From the NCBI RefSeq assembly GCF_020179475.1, contig NZ_JAILXZ010000002.1:62001-126000 (forward strand): 64,000 bases of DNA, read 5' to 3'. The translations under genes and the position numbers were made by a program. The DNA comes from Novosphingobium huizhouense. GTDB lineage: Bacteria; Pseudomonadota; Alphaproteobacteria; Sphingomonadales; Sphingomonadaceae. Shown here one piece after another: positions 36,509 through 45,002 of the stretch. Under the pieces are notes generated by a model, which was not told the DNA's origin, did not search any database, and was given only the letters and a program-made list of their open reading frames with translations. The number at the start of each line of letters is the position of its first letter. Within the stretch, counting starts at the first letter, position 1.

Positions 36509-38703
36509 GCGAGACGGCAGCGCTCTCGCGGCGGTCGTTCCTCACCGTCTCCGTGGCGGCGGGCGCCGCCTTCGCGCTCGAGGCCCGGCTCGCGCTCGCC
36601 GCATCCGACGCCGGCGTTGCGCCGTCGGGCCGGGAGCTGACCGCCTATATCCGCATCATGGCGGACAACACCGTGGTGATCGGCTCGAAGAACCCCGAGA
36701 TGGGCCAGGGCATCAAGGTGATGCTGCCGATGCTGATCGCCGAGGAACTCGATGTCGACTGGGCCCAAGTGCGCATCGAGCAGGCGGCGGTCGATCCCAA
36801 GCGCTATCCCGATCAATGGTCCGGCGGCAGCATGTCGACGCCGCTGAACTGGCTGCCGATGCGCCAGGCCGGCGCCGCGGCGCGCGCCATGCTGGTCGCG
36901 GCGGCGGCGCGGCAGTGGGGTGTCGGCGCCGAAACGCTACGCACCGCGCAAGGCCATGTCGTCGAACCGGGCGGTCGCGGCCGGCGGGCGAGCTATGCCG
37001 AACTGGCCGATGCCGCCTCGCGCGGGGCGGTTCCCGATCCGGCCGGTCTCAAGCTCAAGGATCCGCGGGACTTTCGCATCATCGGCCGATCGCAGAAGGG
37101 CGTCGACGTGCCGAAGATCGTGCGCGGCGAACCGCTGTTCGGCATCGACGTGCGCTTGCCCGGCCTGGTCCATGCCGCGCTGGTCAAGTGCCCCGCGATC
37201 GGCGGCACGCTGGCGCACTTCGACGATACCCGGGCGCGGGCGGTTCCGGGCGTGCTCGGCGTGTTTCCGATCGCGAGCGGTCAGGCTGCCGATCGCCGCA
37301 ACGATGCCCTGGTGGTGATCGCCGGTTCGTGGTGGACGGCCAGCCAGGCGCGCGAGACGCTCGACGTGACCTGGGACACCGCGGCGCAGGCGGCGTTCTC
37401 CACCGAAGGATACGACCGCAAGGCCACGGCGTTGCTTGCCGGCGCCGCGCAGCAGGTCTTCGCCAAGACGGGGGATGCGGACAAGGCGATCGCCGGAGCG
37501 GCGAAGGTGGTGCGCGCCGACTATGCCTATCCGTTCCTGCCGCACGCGACCCTCGAGCCGCAGAACTGCACCGCGCTGTGGCATGCCGACGGCAGGCTGG
37601 AATTCTGGGTGCCGGCGCAGGACCCGGAAGAAGGGCGCGGCGAGGTGGCGAAAGTGCTCGGGATCGCGCCCGAGGCCATCACCATCCACCTCACGCGGGT
37701 CGGCGGAGGCTTCGGTCGCCGGCTGATGAGCGATTACATGGTGCTGGCTGGCGGCGCGGCGAAAAGCCTGCCGGGCCGGCCGGTCAAGCTGATCTTCGAC
37801 CGCAATGACGACCTGCGCAACGATTACTACCGCCCGGCCGGATGGCACCGCCTGACCGCGGCGATCGGCGCCGACAACCGGCTGCTGGCGCTCAAGGACC
37901 ATTTCGTCACGTTCGGCGCGGCGGGCAAGCCGCTGCGCGCGGCGCAGATGTCGGCGGCGGAATTCCCGGTTCCCGTGCTCGAGCACGTCGAACTGGGGCA
38001 ATCGTTCCTCGAAACCAATCTCACGACCGGCTGGCTCCGCGCGCCCACGTCCAATGCGATGGCGTTCGTGTTCCAGAGCTTCCTCGACGAGGTCGCCGAA
38101 GCCGCGGGTAAGGACCTGCCCGGCCTGATGCGCGAGTTGCTGGGGACCGCGCGCGAACTGCCGGCCGGCCGCGAAGGCGATCCGGCGTTCCACACCGGCC
38201 GCGCCCGCGCGGTGATCGATGCGGTGACCAAGTCCGCCGGCTGGACCGGCGCGCGCGCGTCGGCGCCCGGCAAGGGGCGCGGCTTCGGTTTCTACTTCAG
38301 CCATCGCGGCTATTTCGCCGAAGTCGCGGACGTCACCGTTGCCGGGGGGCAGATCCGGGTCGACAAGATCTGGATCGCCGGCGACATCGGCGCCCACGTC
38401 ATCAACCCGATCAATGCCGAGCACCAGTCACAGGGCGCCGCGCTCGAAGGGCTGGCCCAGGCGCTGGTGATGCAGCCGGTGGTCCAGGCCGACGGCCGGG
38501 TCACCACCGACAACTTCGGCGACTTCCCGCTGCTGCGCATCGACGGCAAGCCCGCCGAGGTTGCCCTGTCGTGGGTGCCGAGCGACTTTCCGCCGACCGG
38601 GCTCGGCGAGCCGGCGCTGCCTCCGGTGATCCCGGCGATTGCCAACGCGGTGCGCCAGGCCACGGGGCAGCGGCTGCGCTCGCTTCCGCTGCGGTTGAGC
38701 TGA
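36505..38703 (+). CDS. Molybdopterin-binding large subunit of a molybdenum hydroxylase (IorB-like)
   Basis: A 732-residue xanthine-dehydrogenase-family subunit of the isoquinoline 1-oxidoreductase beta type. A twin-arginine signal (SRRSFLTVSVAAGAAFAL) sits at residues 8-25, so the folded complex is probably exported with its small subunit. Cofactor-binding segments include NPEMGQGIKVMLPML and RVGGGFGRRLMSDYM. The catalytic Glu is expected in GLGEPALPPVIPAIANAV near the C terminus. Substrates of this group are N-heterocycles and aldehydes; which one applies here cannot be told. The maturation genes mocA and xdhC are next door. Confidence 0.92.
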   Translation: MSETAALSRRSFLTVSVAAGAAFALEARLALAASDAGVAPSGRELTAYIRIMADNTVVIGSKNPEMGQGIKVMLPMLIAEELDVDWAQVRIEQAAVDPKRYPDQWSGGSMSTPLNWLPMRQAGAAARAMLVAAAARQWGVGAETLRTAQGHVVEPGGRGRRASYAELADAASRGAVPDPAGLKLKDPRDFRIIGRSQKGVDVPKIVRGEPLFGIDVRLPGLVHAALVKCPAIGGTLAHFDDTRARAVPGVLGVFPIASGQAADRRNDALVVIAGSWWTASQARETLDVTWDTAAQAAFSTEGYDRKATALLAGAAQQVFAKTGDADKAIAGAAKVVRADYAYPFLPHATLEPQNCTALWHADGRLEFWVPAQDPEEGRGEVAKVLGIAPEAITIHLTRVGGGFGRRLMSDYMVLAGGAAKSLPGRPVKLIFDRNDDLRNDYYRPAGWHRLTAAIGADNRLLALKDHFVTFGAAGKPLRAAQMSAAEFPVPVLEHVELGQSFLETNLTTGWLRAPTSNAMAFVFQSFLDEVAEAAGKDLPGLMRELLGTARELPAGREGDPAFHTGRARAVIDAVTKSAGWTGARASAPGKGRGFGFYFSHRGYFAEVADVTVAGGQIRVDKIWIAGDIGAHVINPINAEHQSQGAALEGLAQALVMQPVVQADGRVTTDNFGDFPLLRIDGKPAEVALSWVPSDFPPTGLGEPALPPVIPAIANAVRQATGQRLRSLPLRLS

Positions 38704-38719
38704 CCGGTTCTTCGCCCGG

Positions 38720-40072
38720 TCAGGCCGCGCTCGGCGTTGCCCGGCCTTCGCGCACCCTTGCGACCGCGATCGCCGCGACCAGCAGCGCCGTTCCGCACAG
38801 CACCAGCATGTGCCGCGGATCACCGCCGAGCACCCGGTCGTAAAGCCCGAAGCCGAGCGTCGCGAAGCCGAGGTCGAGCGAACTCATGACGATCGAGAAC
38901 AGCATCATCGGGATGACGATCATCATGTTGAAGATGCCCATGTAGACCCCCGTCCGCTCCGGCGGAATCGACCCGGCAAGGATGGCGTAGGGGTTCCCCA
39001 TGATGCTGCCCCAGGCAAGGCCGATGCCGACGGCCGGGAGAAACAGCAGCGGCTTGAAGGTGATCTGCGTCAGCGCGATCATGCCGAGGCCGCCGAACGC
39101 AAGGCAGGCCGCGTGGACCCGGCCCGGGCCCAGCCGGCGGACCAGCGGCACCATGGCGAAGGCGACGACGAACGCCACCGCATTGTAGAGCGCCGCGATC
39201 TCGCCGTTGGTCAGGACCGCGCTGTGGAAGGCCGAGGAACGGGGGTCGTCGGTCGCGAACACGGTCCGCCCGATCGAGTAGGTGACATAGGTCCAGTACC
39301 CGTACATGCCGAACCACTGGAACAGGCTCATCACGCCAAGCTTGCGCATGGCGAGCGGCATCTCGCGAATGGCCGATCCGATCTCGGCCAGCGTCGCGCC
39401 GATGCCGCGCGGCGCGGCGGCGATGCGTTGCTGCTCCTGCGCGCTCAGCGCAAGTTCGGGCACGCGCAGGACCGACCACAGGATCGTCGTCAGCGAAAGG
39501 ACCGCGCCGGCCACGAACACGACGTGCACGGTATAGGGGATGCCGTGGGCATCGACCCGGTCCTGGTTCATCCCGAGCGCGACGAGGATCGACGGGGTGA
39601 GGTAGGCGAGCATCTGCGCCAGCCCGGTGAAGGCGCTCTGCGAAAGGAAGCCGAACTGGCGCTGCGCCGGATCGAGGCGGTCGGAGACATAGGCCCGGTA
39701 CGGCTCCATCGTGATGTTGTTGCCGGCATCGAGCAGCCACAGCAGCGATACCGCCATCAGCAGCGAGGAAGAGAACGGCATCAGCAGCAGCCCCAGCGCG
39801 CAGCAGATCGCGCCGGCGACGAAATAGGGCGTGCGACGCCCCCAACGGCTCTGCGTCCGGTCCGAAAGCGCGCCCACCAGCGGCTGGATCAGAAGACCCG
39901 TCACCGGCCCGGCAAGGCTCAGGATGGGCAACGAGGCTTCGTCGGCGCCGAGGTAGCTGTAGATCGGGCCCATGTTGCCCTGCTGCAGCCCGAAGCTGAA
40001 CTGGAGGCCCAGGAACCCCAGGTTCATCTCGAGGATTCGCCAGGTCGGCAAGGTGGGTCGGTTAGGCCCCAT
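38720..40072 (-). CDS. MFS sugar transporter, SLC45/sucrose-symporter-like
   Basis: A 450-residue transporter with 12 predicted membrane segments. The loop after the second helix reads LSDRTQSRWGRRTPYF, containing the RWGRRxP[YF] motif of SLC45-type and plant sucrose transporters; WLLDAGNNITMEPYRAYVSD in the fourth helix region is also typical. These carriers import sucrose, maltose or related disaccharides with protons. The ATG at 40072 has GGGAGAG 5 bp upstream. The gene stands alone. A GH13 glucosidase about 9 kb away could use its substrate. Confidence 0.88.
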   Translation of the reverse strand: MGPNRPTLPTWRILEMNLGFLGLQFSFGLQQGNMGPIYSYLGADEASLPILSLAGPVTGLLIQPLVGALSDRTQSRWGRRTPYFVAGAICCALGLLLMPFSSSLLMAVSLLWLLDAGNNITMEPYRAYVSDRLDPAQRQFGFLSQSAFTGLAQMLAYLTPSILVALGMNQDRVDAHGIPYTVHVVFVAGAVLSLTTILWSVLRVPELALSAQEQQRIAAAPRGIGATLAEIGSAIREMPLAMRKLGVMSLFQWFGMYGYWTYVTYSIGRTVFATDDPRSSAFHSAVLTNGEIAALYNAVAFVVAFAMVPLVRRLGPGRVHAACLAFGGLGMIALTQITFKPLLFLPAVGIGLAWGSIMGNPYAILAGSIPPERTGVYMGIFNMMIVIPMMLFSIVMSSLDLGFATLGFGLYDRVLGGDPRHMLVLCGTALLVAAIAVARVREGRATPSAA

Positions 40073-40229
40073 CGATCTCTCCCTATGGGGCTCGCGACCC
40101 CGGTTTCCCGCCCCATGGCACGAGGGGAGGAAAATGGCAATCGTTTGCGAACGGTCGGCCCGGCCCGCGATCCGGGCTTGCTTGAGCCCGCCGTCCGTTC
40201 GGTTTATGCTCGTGGCGTAAGGGGATGCC

Positions 40230-40910
40230 ATGCAGCAGTCCAGCGCCGGCGACGAAATCGCGCGCGCCATCGTGCGGCGGACCTTCGATTGCGACGATGA
40301 TCTCGCCGCGGTCATCACGGCGCGCGCGCGACTGCAGGCGCACCGGGCGCGCAGCACCATCGTCGCCTGCGAAAGCAAGGCCGACCACGTGCACCTGGTG
40401 ATCGACGGCCATGCGCGGATGCTGGCGGTCGCGCTCGAGGGACGCAGCAGCGTGATCGAGGACTACGTCGACGGCGACCTGTTCGGCGAGCGCGGCCTGT
40501 TCGGGCAGGCCAGCACGCCCCACGATGTGGTCGCGGTGCGGCAGTCGCAGATCGGCGCCTTCGCCAACGGCGATTTTCTCGCGCTGATGCACAGCTACGC
40601 CGCGGTCGGCCTCGCCGTGTCGCGGCTGCTCGTAGCAAGGCTCGAGCAGGCGCAGCGCCGCCTCGCCGAAGGCACCACGCTGTCGGTGCGCGGGCGCGTC
40701 TGCGCCGAACTGCTGCGCCTTGCGCAGGACCGGCCGGACATGGCGATCACGCCGCCGCCGGTCCTCGCGCAGCTGGCCCTCGTCGTCGACAGCACCCGCG
40801 AGACGGTGTCGCGCACGATCGCGCAACTCGAACGGCGGGGCGTGATCCGCCGCGACGCCGAAGCCCTCACCGTCGTCTCGCGCAGGCGGCTCGAGGAACT
40901 GCTCTACTGA
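40230..40910 (+). CDS. Crp/Fnr-family transcriptional regulator
   Basis: A 226-residue protein with an N-terminal cyclic-nucleotide-binding-like beta-roll (EDYVDGDLFGERGLFGQ corresponds to the phosphate-binding cassette region) and a C-terminal winged helix (LAQLALVVDSTRETVSRTIAQLERRGVIRR; about residues 180-210). No FNR-type cysteine cluster is seen. AAGGGGA lies close to the ATG. Its last 7 bases overlap the end of the convergent TPR-SLOG-pseudocyclase gene. This pairing of a possible cyclic-nucleotide sensor with a degenerate cyclase protein is noted below. Confidence 0.9.
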   Translation: MQQSSAGDEIARAIVRRTFDCDDDLAAVITARARLQAHRARSTIVACESKADHVHLVIDGHARMLAVALEGRSSVIEDYVDGDLFGERGLFGQASTPHDVVAVRQSQIGAFANGDFLALMHSYAAVGLAVSRLLVARLEQAQRRLAEGTTLSVRGRVCAELLRLAQDRPDMAITPPPVLAQLALVVDSTRETVSRTIAQLERRGVIRRDAEALTVVSRRRLEELLY

Positions 40911-42568
40911 GCGGCGGCATCGCGCGAGAGCGCGAAGATCGGCGCGGCGCCCAGCGCGCCGATTTCCTCGATCCGCATGGCCTCGGCGCTGACGCCGTCG
41001 ACGCAGATCGCGGCGGTCAGCGCTTCGCTCGCGACCAGCACGCCGGGCAGGGCCAGCGGCGCCAGCGCCTCGAGCTGGGCGACCGCGCTGCCGACCAGCG
41101 CGTCGGGCGCATGGAGCCGATGCGACAGGCCGTAGTGGCCGACGATCCGCAAGGTCCGGTCGGCCCCGTCCTGCGACAGCAGCGCGGCTGCGTGGCGCCA
41201 CGCCCGCTCGGGGTCCGCAAAGCCCAGGATCCGCGCATTTCCGGCCGGCAGGACGATATCGGGGCGTGGCTCGATGCCGGCCGACGCGGCGCGCAACGGC
41301 AGCACGACCGTGTCGAGGAACTGCGCGAATTCGGCTTCGTCCTGGCCGCCCAGACCTTCGAAGGCGATGTGCAGCACGGCGAACAGCACGAGGTCGGGGC
41401 GACCTTCGGGCGGTTTTGCCCCCGAGGCCGTCACCGGGCTCGAGCGCGGCACCACCAGCCGCACCTGCGCCGCGCCGTCCCGGGCCGAGCCCGCCTGCCA
41501 GCGTTCGGCGACGTAGCGCGTGTTCTGCCCCTGTCCGAACGGGCCGGGTCCGTCGTCGACCAGCACGATCTGGCACGCGCTGGTGCGCAGGCGGCGGGCC
41601 TGCGCCTTGGCCGCGCCCATCGCCACGTCGGCCGCAAGACGGCTCGCCAGCGGCTGATACCCGCCACCAAGCGTCGTCACGCAGCGGACGCTCGCCGCTT
41701 CGTCGAGCGCGCGCCGGAACCGTCGCACCCATGGCTTGCCGTAAGGGACCACCGATTGCGCGGCGAAGACCTCGACCGGTGTCGGCAGGACGACGTGCAG
41801 CTCGGCGCCGCGGTCGAGCAGGGCATCGGCCACCACCAGGTCGGCGCCGGCGGCCAGCGCGCCGAAGCCCGCGCCGATGCGGTGGTCGTCGACCAGCAGC
41901 GCGATCCGCTCGGTCAGCAGCGCCGCTTCGCCCTCCGCAATCGCGAGGTGCCCGGCAAAGTGGAGCGCGCCGCGCGGCCGGAATGCATCGAGCCAGCCGG
42001 CATCCTCGCCCGCTTCGGCAAGGATCAGCTCGAGGTTGCGCAAGGTCGCGGCCTGGTCCTCGGGGTCGACGCACGGCAGCGCCGCCGCGCGCGCGAGTTC
42101 GCCCTTCGCCGCCGCGACGTCGCCGACGAGCAGCAACGCCTCCGCCCGGGTCGCGCAAAGCCAGGCGGGCGTCTCGGCAGGGCAGGTGTCGCTGTCGAGC
42201 CATGCGAGCAGCTGCCGGGCGATCGCGCGTGCCGCGTCCCTGTCGCCCGCCAGCCAGGTCAGCGTCGCTTCGTTGATCCGGGTGTAGGGCCGCGGATCGA
42301 GCCGGAACGCGGCGGCGAACGCGGAGGCAGCCTCGGCGAGCAGGCGGGGCCGGTCGTGCGGCGACGCGCGCAGCGCCCGGTCGCGCGCCAGCCGGCCGGC
42401 GACTGCGAGGGCGGCGGCGTCGCTGCCGTCGGTCTCGAACCCGCCCGCTTCCAGCAGGGCGGCGGCGTGACCGAGCGCGCCGGCTCTGATCGCGGTGACC
42501 ACGTGCGCCAGGGTCGGCGCTTGCTGCGCGAGCTTCATGAGCGCGCGATATGCCGGAAAGGGCATCAT
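40904..42568 (-). CDS. TPR-like/SLOG protein with degenerate class III nucleotide cyclase domain
   Basis: A 554-residue soluble protein in three parts. Residues 1-195 are Ala-rich helical repeats resembling TPR/TRAFs-binding-type scaffolds. Residues 200-345 look like a SLOG Rossmann domain: FAGHL, then GAGFGALAAGADLVVADALLDRG and AELHVVLP. Residues 391-547 align by eye with class III adenylate cyclases, but the first metal Asp (FAD of FADVxGF) is Val398 and the second (the GD of WGD) is Asn444, so it should be inactive. The start is ATG 42568 or 42565. SLOG domains bind or process nucleotides in signalling and conflict systems. Function unknown; assignment rests on motif shape. Confidence 0.78.
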   Translation of the reverse strand: MMPFPAYRALMKLAQQAPTLAHVVTAIRAGALGHAAALLEAGGFETDGSDAAALAVAGRLARDRALRASPHDRPRLLAEAASAFAAAFRLDPRPYTRINEATLTWLAGDRDAARAIARQLLAWLDSDTCPAETPAWLCATRAEALLLVGDVAAAKGELARAAALPCVDPEDQAATLRNLELILAEAGEDAGWLDAFRPRGALHFAGHLAIAEGEAALLTERIALLVDDHRIGAGFGALAAGADLVVADALLDRGAELHVVLPTPVEVFAAQSVVPYGKPWVRRFRRALDEAASVRCVTTLGGGYQPLASRLAADVAMGAAKAQARRLRTSACQIVLVDDGPGPFGQGQNTRYVAERWQAGSARDGAAQVRLVVPRSSPVTASGAKPPEGRPDLVLFAVLHIAFEGLGGQDEAEFAQFLDTVVLPLRAASAGIEPRPDIVLPAGNARILGFADPERAWRHAAALLSQDGADRTLRIVGHYGLSHRLHAPDALVGSAVAQLEALAPLALPGVLVASEALTAAICVDGVSAEAMRIEEIGALGAAPIFALSRDAAAQ

Positions 42569-42617
42569 TGTGCAAACCGCCTCGGGGCTGTCGACGGCCG
42601 GCCGTGCCGGAACGAAG

Positions 42618-42654
42618 CTGGACGGGAAAGCGGGGCTGGCGCTTTCCCGTCCAG
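42618..42654 (-). terminator. Strong hairpin between the UrcA gene and the SLOG-pseudocyclase gene
   Basis: A perfect 15-bp stem (CTGGACGGGAAAGCG with CGCTTTCCCGTCCAG) and a 7-base loop lie 24 bp after the UrcA stop on the minus strand. The following sequence has only scattered T, so it is a weak intrinsic terminator or an RNA-processing or attenuation structure. Confidence 0.6.
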
Positions 42655-42678
42655 TTGCCGGGTGGATGAGGCCGGCAA

Positions 42679-43014
42679 TCAGTTTCCGCCGCGCAGGTTG
42701 CGGGGTTCGACCACGGCGAGCGCCGGCGCGTTGGCGGTGGTGGTCTGCTGGAGCTGGGCGAGCTGCGCTTCGGCGCTGGCCTTGGCGCGGCGGTAGCAGT
42801 CGCGCGCCGCGCGGACGTCCTCCATGCCGAGGCTGCTCGGGCGGCACACCTTGCGCGCGGCGATCTCGATCTTGGCGCGGGCATCGGCGGTCGACAGGTT
42901 GCCGACGTCGATCGACTGCGAACCGGTCGTCTCGTACGCCTGGGCGAAGGCGGTCGCCGGGGCAGCGAGGGCCAGCGCGGCGAACAGGGCGGGAAGGATG
43001 GTGGTCTTGGTCAT
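42679..43014 (-). CDS. UrcA family exported protein
   Basis: A 111-residue small protein. The signal peptide ends at TAFAQ (about residue 25). The mature part contains SIDVGNLSTADARAKIEIAARKVC and DCYRRAKASAEAQL, which match the UrcA family: two cysteines likely forming a disulphide between two helices. The family is common in sphingomonads and has no known function. AGGAGA lies 7 bp before the ATG. It is upstream of the SLOG-pseudocyclase gene on the same strand, separated by the hairpin, and divergent from the SLOG-SLATT gene. Confidence 0.87.
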   Translation of the reverse strand: MTKTTILPALFAALALAAPATAFAQAYETTGSQSIDVGNLSTADARAKIEIAARKVCRPSSLGMEDVRAARDCYRRAKASAEAQLAQLQQTTTANAPALAVVEPRNLRGGN

Positions 43015-43192
43015 CGTCTGTCTCCTGGGTCTCTTCGGGCCGGGGTTGTTTCCCTCGACAGAAAGCGGTCTAGACCCGGACGATTCGCGGTGCGCGTGAC
43101 CGGCGTCACGCTTTGCGAAAGGCGTCGATTTCGGTTGTTGCTGCGCGCGCACAAGCTTTATCTCGGCGCTCGCTCGCCTTAGGAGACCCTAG

Positions 43193-44911
43193 CTGGTCCT
43201 GCTCAGACGAGGTGCGACAATCACCGGTTCCTCCCACTTCCGCGTCGGCGTCACCGGCCATCGCCCCGGGCTGCTCGGCGATGTCGACCTCGCCGATCTG
43301 CGCGCGCGGATCGGGCTCGCCTTCGCCGCGATCGAGCAGGCGCTGCGTCCCGGCACGACGATCACGCTGGTCTCCTGCGGCGCCGCCGGCGCCGACCAGA
43401 TCGCCGCCGAGCTTGCGCTGGCGCGGGGCTGGCGGCACGAACTCGTCCTCCCGTTCGCCCGCGATCGCTACGCCGAGGATTTCGTCGACGCCGACGAAAC
43501 GGCGCGCTTCACCGCGCTCGTCGCGCAAGCCGCCAGCGTGTTCGCGCTCGACGGGCAGGGAAGCGCGCCTGCCCAGGCCGCGCAGGACTACGAGCGCGCC
43601 GGGCAGGTCATGCTGGCGCAGTCGGACCTCGTCCTCGGCGTCTGGAACGGTGGCCCGGCCGCCGGCGTGGGCGGCACGGCGCAGATCGTGGCCGAAGCGG
43701 TCGGCGCGGGCATTCCGGTGATCGTCGTTTCGACCACCGCCCGCGCGGCGCCCGTCGTCCTTGCCGATGCGCTGGGCGGCGAGGGCTGCGGCGGCGCGAC
43801 TCTGCGCACCGTGGCGCAGGGGCCGTTGCAACGCCTGGGCGATGTCCTCGCGCCACCCGCTCCGACGGACGATGCGATCGACGCCGATGCGCCGCCCACC
43901 GACGGCGCGGCCGCGCGGCTTCTCGCGCTGCCGTTCCGCCTGCTCCTGGCCGCGACCGGCGCGCGGCCGCGAAAGGCACGGCACGGCGAGCGGCCGGGCG
44001 AGGCGATGCCGCCCGCTCTGGCGCAGCGCTTCGCCCGGGCCGATGCCGCCGCCAGCGCCGCTGCGGCGTCCTACCGCGGCGCCTATGTCGCCAACTTCGC
44101 GCTTGCCGCCGGGGCGGTGCTCGTCGCCCTCTCGGGGCTCGTCCTGCCCTCGTCAGTGAAGCCGGCGCTGCTCGCCGGCGAAATCGCCCTGATCGTGGCG
44201 ATCCTGGCGATCACCCGCATCGGCACGCGGCGCCAGTGGCATCGGCGCTGGATCGAGCAGCGCCAGCTTGCCGAGCGCCTGCGCTGCCTCGCCGTGTCGT
44301 CGCGGCTGGGCGACCTGCAGTTGCGGCAGCATGGCGCGCGCACCGCGCCTGCGGTCCAGGCAGCCGCGAATGCCGCCGCGCGCGCGCTGGGACTGCCGCA
44401 GGCCTCGGTCGACCCCGGCTTCCTCGCCGGCGTGCGCAGCGAATTGCTCGAGCTGATCGGCAGCCAGCGCAGCTATTTCTCGCGCGAGGCGGAGACGATG
44501 CATCGCCTCGATCACCGGCTTCACGCGGCGGGCAGCGTGCTGTTCGGCGGCACCGCGCTGGTCTGCATTGGCTTTCTCGCGCTGAAGTTGGCGCATGGCG
44601 CGGGGCTTGCACGGGTGGACGAGGACGCGCTCCATGCCGCGGCGGTCTGGGTGACGATCGCCACCGCCGCCTTCCCGGCGATCGGCGCGGCGCTGCAGGG
44701 TATCCGCATGCAGGGCGATTTTGCGGGTGCCGCCGATCGGAGCCACGCGATCGAGCACGATCTGGGCGCGCTGGAAGAGGTCGTGGCGGCAGAGCCGGTG
44801 GCTTTCGATACGCTGCTGGTCCGGGCGCGGCGCGCGACCGCCCTGCTCACCGACGATCTCGACGCCTGGACCCACACCTATCGCGGCAAGCCGCTTACTC
44901 TTCCGGGCTGA
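43193..44911 (+). CDS. SLOG domain fused to a four-helix SLATT-like membrane domain; non-ATG start
   Basis: About 572 residues from CTG 43193. Residues 15-190 form a SLOG-type Rossmann domain: HFRVGVTGHRPGLLG, TLVSCGAAGADQIAAELAL, HELVLPFARDRY, then ERAGQVMLAQSDLVLGVWNGGPAAGVGGTAQIV. From about residue 290 two membrane hairpins follow (about 303-345 and 444-503). They are separated by helices with AERLRCLA and SREAETMHRLDHRLH, like the SLATT (SMODS- and SLOG-associating) effector domain, possibly doubled. No ATG, GTG or TTG occurs in frame between the stop at 43190 and base 43538, which is inside the domain. CTG 43193 has AGGAGA 6 bp upstream; ATC 43220 with GAGGT is a second option. Confidence 0.75.
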   Translation: MVLLRRGATITGSSHFRVGVTGHRPGLLGDVDLADLRARIGLAFAAIEQALRPGTTITLVSCGAAGADQIAAELALARGWRHELVLPFARDRYAEDFVDADETARFTALVAQAASVFALDGQGSAPAQAAQDYERAGQVMLAQSDLVLGVWNGGPAAGVGGTAQIVAEAVGAGIPVIVVSTTARAAPVVLADALGGEGCGGATLRTVAQGPLQRLGDVLAPPAPTDDAIDADAPPTDGAAARLLALPFRLLLAATGARPRKARHGERPGEAMPPALAQRFARADAAASAAAASYRGAYVANFALAAGAVLVALSGLVLPSSVKPALLAGEIALIVAILAITRIGTRRQWHRRWIEQRQLAERLRCLAVSSRLGDLQLRQHGARTAPAVQAAANAAARALGLPQASVDPGFLAGVRSELLELIGSQRSYFSREAETMHRLDHRLHAAGSVLFGGTALVCIGFLALKLAHGAGLARVDEDALHAAAVWVTIATAAFPAIGAALQGIRMQGDFAGAADRSHAIEHDLGALEEVVAAEPVAFDTLLVRARRATALLTDDLDAWTHTYRGKPLTLPG

Positions 44912-45002
44912 AGGCTGCCGGGGCGCGACCACGCGCGCCGCTACCGCCAAAACGGCGCGATGGGGCGTCGCTCCGCGACCGGGCAACGCCTATGCCCGGG
45001 CG

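Noticed and set aside
40904..44911. Annotation of the SLOG pair as a CBASS or other named defence system
   Set aside because: No cGAS/DncV-like nucleotidyltransferase, SAVED, HORMA, TRIP13 or known nuclease effector is present. The signal is suggestive only.
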